A DNA stretch of 22,500 nt from Leishmania martiniquensis (Eukaryota; Euglenozoa; Kinetoplastea; Trypanosomatida; Trypanosomatidae), in contig NC_090143.1 in the NCBI RefSeq assembly GCF_017916325.1, positions 482,501 through 505,000 on the forward strand, read 5' to 3'. The position numbers were made by a program, and so were the translations under genes. This document shows, piece after piece, positions 17,687-22,500 of the stretch. The stretch's first letter is position 1; the number at the start of each line of letters is the position of its first letter. Below the pieces are notes generated by a model. The model was given only the letters and a program-made list of their open reading frames with translations. It did no database searches and had not been told where the DNA came from.

Positions 17687-20139
17687 ATGCGCAACGAGCG
17701 AGACATTGACGACGCGGTTACACCTGGGGAGGCCCTCGGCTCCGCACCCTCCCATACATGCCTGGTCTCTCAGAGAGGTTCCGTGGTGAGCAGCAGGGCA
17801 AGCAGTACCAGCTTCTTTCGCTCTCGAACACGTGGAAGAGGAGGACCAGATCGAGCTAGGCTGCCAAACACACGGGAGAAAAGCATATGGACACCCGCGA
17901 GACCCAAGGACTTGCCTGGCAGAGTAGCACGTGCTGCCCTGTTGTGGCTATGCGGGCATCTGTGTCGATTCGCTTCTCTAGGTGCGCCTTTGCGCATACG
18001 ACGCCGTCATCTGGCTTCAGCAGCTGTTCTACCTCTTTTCTTCCTTATGATCTACCTTTCTATGGACCCCCCTGTGACCAGTGACGACTCACAGCTAAGC
18101 CTGGCATCGCTGCGGCTACTGAATGAGGAGGCGATGCTCTCGCTCCGTAATGAGGCCTTCTCTGCGCTGGTGCGGCACGAGGATGCGATAGAGCGGCTAA
18201 CAATCGAACAGCGTCGGTTCGCTGTCGCAGACGAGGGCGACAGGATTCGCCTGGACTGTGACCAGCTGCCTTCATGGACGCTGCGCGTCATCGATGAGAA
18301 CTGCACGATGTGCTTCGATAATGTAACATACCGTGCTGCGGCCACAGGGGTCTCAGGGGCCGTGACGGAGAGGCAGCCAAATCAGATGGCCACAGAGCAT
18401 CCCGTCTTTGCCACGACATCTGCACCGCTGGGTCTTATTGGGCCCATGCTGTTTGCGATGGCAAGTGTGACGGACGATGTGGATGCTGCAGCGGAACTGG
18501 CGCTGTGGCCGTGGGTACAGCAGTCGTATGCGCTCCAACGCAGCTTCAATATCGACGTGCAGTGGAAGAGCAGGACGGAACCACCGCCGCGCCACTTAAT
18601 TGTCATGGGCATACCCTCGACGGACCAGCCGAAGCGCTACCCGCTACGAGATGCGCAGCGTGCGACGTGGCTGACCTATCGTGAGGTGGCGCGCAGCGAG
18701 AACAACTTCAACGGCGCGCTCCTGGTGCTCTACGTGTATGCTGCTGCAGAGCGCCCTTCTGAAGACTCGACGGGCAATGCAGTGAACTTGACGCAGCTGG
18801 CACCAACGGTGAGCGAGTACGCCGCAGCGAGCGCACAGCGGCTGGCGGCGGAGCTCGGAAGCACTGCGAGCGCACCCACATATGCGCAGCGCCGTGTGGT
18901 GCTGCAGGATGGGTGGCGCAGCATTCCCGACGGCAACGACGCTGTGTGGAAGTCGCCGTGCGCTGGTGTGACGACCTCTGTGGTGACTCCCGAAGCCGTT
19001 CGTAACGGGACTCTGCCGCTTGCGACTCTCTCCTCTGCGCTCTCACTGCCCGTGACGCCCACCTTCACATCAGCGGCCCAGTACGTGTGCCACGCCTCCA
19101 CTGCCCTGTGGCAGGAGGCGTTGCGCCATCGCGATGCGTTATGGGTCGACTTTTTGACAGACCGAAAGCCGACTACGAACAAAAAGATGGGCATGCCTAA
19201 TTCGTGGGGTGTGCCGACAGAAGTGGGCATGAGCCAAAAAGTCGTCCTATGGCTGAACTACGCCTACACTGCGTTTCCTGACGTGCCGTACCTGATGAAG
19301 GGCGACGACGACATGTACCTGAAGGTGCCACAGTACCTCAGTGACCTACGCTATGTTCGGGGTGGATGGGAGAAACCGCGCAGACTTGACGGCGACTATC
19401 CCGCACGACGGGATTCATACCAACGACGCGCGGCATCGATACTACACAGGAATGCCTTTATCGAATCTGGTGGCTTTACACCAGTGGGATCGTATTCGGC
19501 AACGGCGTGGGCTACGTCCTCGATCGTCGCCTCGTCCTGGCTGCTCTGAATCCATTTGACGGCAGCAACGCTCTTCTGCTGAAGTTGTTGACAAGGCCGT
19601 ACAACTCGACCCTCGACTACCAATACCTCGGCTTAATTATGCAGTTTGAGGATAAGCTTGTCGGGAAACAGGTGCGCGACCACCTTGAAGACGTGCGGCG
19701 GCTGTGCCCAAGGCGACGTGTATGCTACATCGCCGACAAGCGATCCCGGGCGCATCAGATTCTACGACCAATACCTTTCAATCTCACGTGGATCTCAGTG
19801 CTGACTCACTTTGCTATGCCAGCGATTCCCTACTATGTCCACTACTTCTTCAAGAACGAGTACAAGGTGGCAGAGGAGGCGCAGCAGTTGGTACAGCAGG
19901 GGGTCGACGTGAACACCATTGAGGAGAATGCAACCAAGAACATGGGGGAGTGGGTAGCGTCGCAGGTACCCAAGTCGATGGTGGGCTTGGGAAGCGTACT
20001 GGATGTAGAATGGGCACGAGGCGACCCACGCCCCTCGTACATCGTAGCCGAGAGGGACGATGTTGCGGTGTACGATGTTCGGTACAAGCGCGGCAAAGAG
20101 CACATCGCCGAGTGCATCATGGAATCTGGTAAGAGGTAG
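17687..20139 (+). pseudogene. Phosphoglycan beta-1,3-galactosyltransferase (SCG family), two frameshifts
   Basis: SCG enzymes are Golgi type II membrane proteins that add beta-1,3-galactose side chains to lipophosphoglycan repeats; the family is typically telomere-proximal in L. major. The first frame starts at 17687 with a basic cytoplasmic tail, a hydrophobic signal anchor at about residues 109-126 (LASAAVLPLFFLMIYLSM) and a large luminal part with IPSTDQPKRYPLRDAQRATW and the DxD-type metal/UDP-sugar motif KGDDDMYLKV (D540-D542). Family-like sequence leaves this frame just after WEKPRRLDGDYP (about 19402), continues one frame over as GIHTNDARHRYYTGMPLSNL and HQWDRI to about 19490, then moves again to VFGNGVGYVLDRRL and on to a stop at 20137-20139. 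The second break fits a 5-nt deletion (GATCGTATTC where about 15 nt are expected). Read straight, the first frame stops at 19549 after 620 aa. The breaks are not in homopolymers, so they are probably real, though an assembly error cannot be excluded. Confidence 0.85.
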
Positions 20140-21636
20140 CCTTTTCTTGATTGCTGAAGCCGCGGCTTTATGCGCGTGCGGTGCGTCCTCTTTTGAGCTC
20201 TAAGGCCCTGCGTCGCTGCCACGGCGATTTCAAGAGGCGGTGAAGATGAGTGTGTTGAGGTCGCCGCCTCTTCATGTCTGTTCTTCTAATGCTCTTTTCA
20301 TCGTTTCCGTTCGGTGGTATTGTGAAACGCGTCCTCGAAAACTCTTTAATTGTCTTTCTTCTTTGGTCTTCGAGGTGGCGGGCGCCTTTCGGTGGAGGCC
20401 GTGCCACTCATTGGCATGCACTCCACAAACAGTGTGATCCGTCCCATTCCATGAGTGTTACCCCCGCCCCTCTCTCCTTTGTGATGCAGTAAGGGGGCTT
20501 GTGTAGTGTCCCCTCTCTGCGTCTGCTCCCTAACCCTACACGCCTCCTGACCCCCACCCCTCCCCCGCAGGCGGCCTTCTACACGACTGTGCTCGCTTTT
20601 GCTGTGCGAGGTCCACACGCAGGTGTCGTGATGCGGCCCTCGCCTTCAGCGGTTCCTGTGAAGAGAACGCGTGCGCTCCTCCGTGATGCGTTCCCTTTGT
20701 TTTTCGCCTCTACAGAATATCTGAGACCCGTTCTCTTTCGAGCGTCTGCTACCTCTCTTGATCATTTGCTTCCTCACCAGCACAATCAACGACCGACGTG
20801 TGTTTTGGTTCAGTCAAGCGGAACACGTGATTCCTTGGCTTTGCTCTATCGAGCTGCTCGACTGACTCCCGTTTTTTTCACTCGGCCCTCGCTTCCCCAT
20901 TCGCTCATCGATGGCGCCCACAGTTTTCCCTTCTTTTGGCAAACTTCGCTTACTCCATTTTCTTCATCGCTGGTGCTCTGAGGTGCATTCTATGGTGCAC
21001 CTATCCCTCGGCTCTGGGGAGGGTAGTCAGCAACAAAGCCTTTTCGGAGCAAGAACAGAGTGAGTATCGCCTTGATGTGACGCTCACCTTCAGAGTGAAC
21101 CCATCTGCATGGCTCTGAGAAAAGACGAGTGGCACTACCCTTGGTGTATGCCATTTTCCCACACGGTTTGACATGCTGCCTGACCTGTGGTGCGTTTCAA
21201 CAACCAGCGTGGCTCAGAATGCACCTTCTCCATCTCTTTCAACAAAGACTCTCACCGCCCTCATCCCCTTATCTCCCATCCATCTGACTCTACGGGCGCG
21301 AGCTGATTCCACTACACACCAGCCACAGAGCGACTTTTCGGCCCTGAATCCTCCCTGGAGCTCCCCCAAAAGAAGGTCTCTAGTACTTTGGGCTGCTCTT
21401 TCTTTGCTTCTCGTACGGGGAACTCCTTACCACGCGAGAGACTCTACTCTCCCTAGTCTCCCACGCTGATTCCTGCAGCGCATTCATAGGGCGCCTTTTA
21501 TCACCAACTCGACTACCACTGCCCCGCCACCATTTTTCAGCAGATTCTCAGAAGACACAGGAAGTGGCGCCCACTGCATACTCTCTCTCTTTCCTCTGCT
21601 TCATTTGACCCCCACCACCTCTTCCCCCTACAAACA
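20140..21636. other. Gene-free subtelomeric region
   Basis: No gene is supported between the galactosyltransferase stop and the telomere array. The sequence is T/CT-rich and of lower GC than the gene cluster. It contains one short inverted telomere-like motif (20528-20538). I did not recognise the conserved telomere-associated sequence blocks described for Leishmania, but cannot exclude diverged versions. Confidence 0.6.
20528..20538 (-). repeat. Interstitial telomere-like motif CCCTAACCCTA
   Basis: Eleven bases matching the C-strand of the canonical six-base telomere repeat, inverted relative to the terminal array and about 1.1 kb inside it. It has hexamer spacing, not the seven-base spacing of the terminal array. 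Confidence 0.6.
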
Positions 21637-22490
21637 GGGTTAAGGGTTAAGGGTTAAGGGTTAAGGGTTAAGGGTTAAGGGTTAAGGGTTAAGGGTTAAG
21701 GGTTAAGGGTTAAGGGTTAAGGGTTAAGGGTTAAGGGTTAAGGGTTAAGGGTTAAGGGTTAAGGGTTAAGGGTTAAGGGTTAAGGGTTAAGGGTTAAGGG
21801 TTAAGGGTTAAGGGTTAAGGGTTAAGGGTTAAGGGTTAAGGGTTAAGGGTTAAGGGTTAAGGGTTAAGGGTTAAGGGTTAAGGGTTAAGGGTTAAGGGTT
21901 AAGGGTTAAGGGTTAAGGGTTAAGGGTTAAGGGTTAAGGGTTAAGGGTTAAGGGTTAAGGGTTAAGGGTTAAGGGTTAAGGGTTAAGGGTTAAGGGTTAA
22001 GGGTTAAGGGTTAAGGGTTAAGGGTTAAGGGTTAAGGGTTAAGGGTTAAGGGTTAAGGGTTAAGGGTTAAGGGTTAAGGGTTAAGGGTTAAGGGTTAAGG
22101 GTTAAGGGTTAAGGGTTAAGGGTTAAGGGTTAAGGGTTAAGGGTTAAGGGTTAAGGGTTAAGGGTTAAGGGTTAAGGGTTAAGGGTTAAGGGTTAAGGGT
22201 TAAGGGTTAAGGGTTAAGGGTTAAGGGTTAAGGGTTAAGGGTTAAGGGTTAAGGGTTAAGGGTTAAGGGTTAAGGGTTAAGGGTTAAGGGTTAAGGGTTA
22301 AGGGTTAAGGGTTAAGGGTTAAGGGTTAAGGGTTAAGGGTTAAGGGTTAAGGGTTAAGGGTTAAGGGTTAAGGGTTAAGGGTTAAGGGTTAAGGGTTAAG
22401 GGTTAAGGGTTAAGGGTTAAGGGTTAAGGGTTAAGGGTTAAGGGTTAAGGGTTAAGGGTTAAGGGTTAAGGGTTAAGGGTTAAGGGTTAA
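21637..22490 (+). repeat. Telomere-like array, 122 perfect GGGTTAA heptamers
   Basis: The array starts directly after CCCCCTACAAACA. The phase agrees on every sequence line from 21637 to 22490, giving exactly 122 units of seven bases without substitution, insertion or deletion. Orientation (G-rich strand 5' to 3' toward the right edge) is right for a chromosome end. The unit is TTAAGGG in telomere notation, one A longer than the TTAGGG of all well-studied trypanosomatids. Confidence 0.95.
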
Positions 22491-22500
22491 GGGTTAGGGT
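22491..22500 (+). repeat. Terminal switch to canonical GGGTTA hexamer
   Basis: The final ten bases read GGGTTAGGGT, so the last unit is the six-base repeat in place of the heptamer. The window ends here, so I cannot say whether hexamers continue. Confidence 0.8.

Noticed and set aside
21173..21469. 98-aa open frame next to the telomere as a subtelomeric gene.
   Set aside because: Composition is low-complexity Ser/Pro/Leu/Thr from CT-rich DNA, with no domain.

Overview
The window is the right-hand end of a chromosome from a trypanosomatid, most likely Leishmania or a close relative. The support is: (i) every recognisable gene is intronless and on the + strand, pointing at a telomere-like array at the right edge; (ii) GC-rich coding sequence is separated by long pyrimidine-rich, CA/CT-microsatellite-rich intergenic regions with polypyrimidine-AG signals of the kind used for trans-splicing; (iii) the pyruvate kinase, histone H4 and phosphoglycan beta-1,3-galactosyltransferase (SCG family) are of Leishmania type. 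From memory, the order galactosyltransferase - H4 - pyruvate kinase - dimethylargininase resembles one end of L. major chromosome 35. The species cannot be fixed from the sequence alone.

Layout, left to right. 1-2535: no gene, but a 410-bp dispersed repeat at 1568-1977. 2536-4293: an RNF10/Mag2-type RING E3 ligase. 5635-7179: a coiled-coil protein of unknown function. 7955-8260: a 101-residue conserved-looking protein of unknown function, followed by a 69-bp-armed inverted repeat. 9383-10714: an Ala-rich orphan protein. 11117-11977: dimethylarginine dimethylaminohydrolase. 13056-13465: a second, almost identical copy of the 410-bp repeat, followed by a short insertion-like stretch. 13626-14966: a pyruvate kinase that has lost both ends. 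15509-15811: histone H4. 17687-20139: a frameshifted SCG-family galactosyltransferase pseudogene. 20140-21636: gene-free subtelomere. 21637-22500: 122 perfect copies of a seven-base GGGTTAA repeat, ending in one canonical GGGTTA step.

The genes do not form a functional pathway. They look like the last part of one polycistronic transcription unit running into the telomere, so expression should be set after transcription by trans-splicing, polyadenylation and 3'UTR elements. Decay increases toward the telomere: the two genes that look damaged (pyruvate kinase and the galactosyltransferase) lie in the distal half, with an intact H4 between them. The features most worth checking are the heptameric telomere array (real variant, or a read artefact possibly caused by base J), the near-identical direct repeats that could release an 11.5-kb circle, the damaged pyruvate kinase, and the long hairpin.
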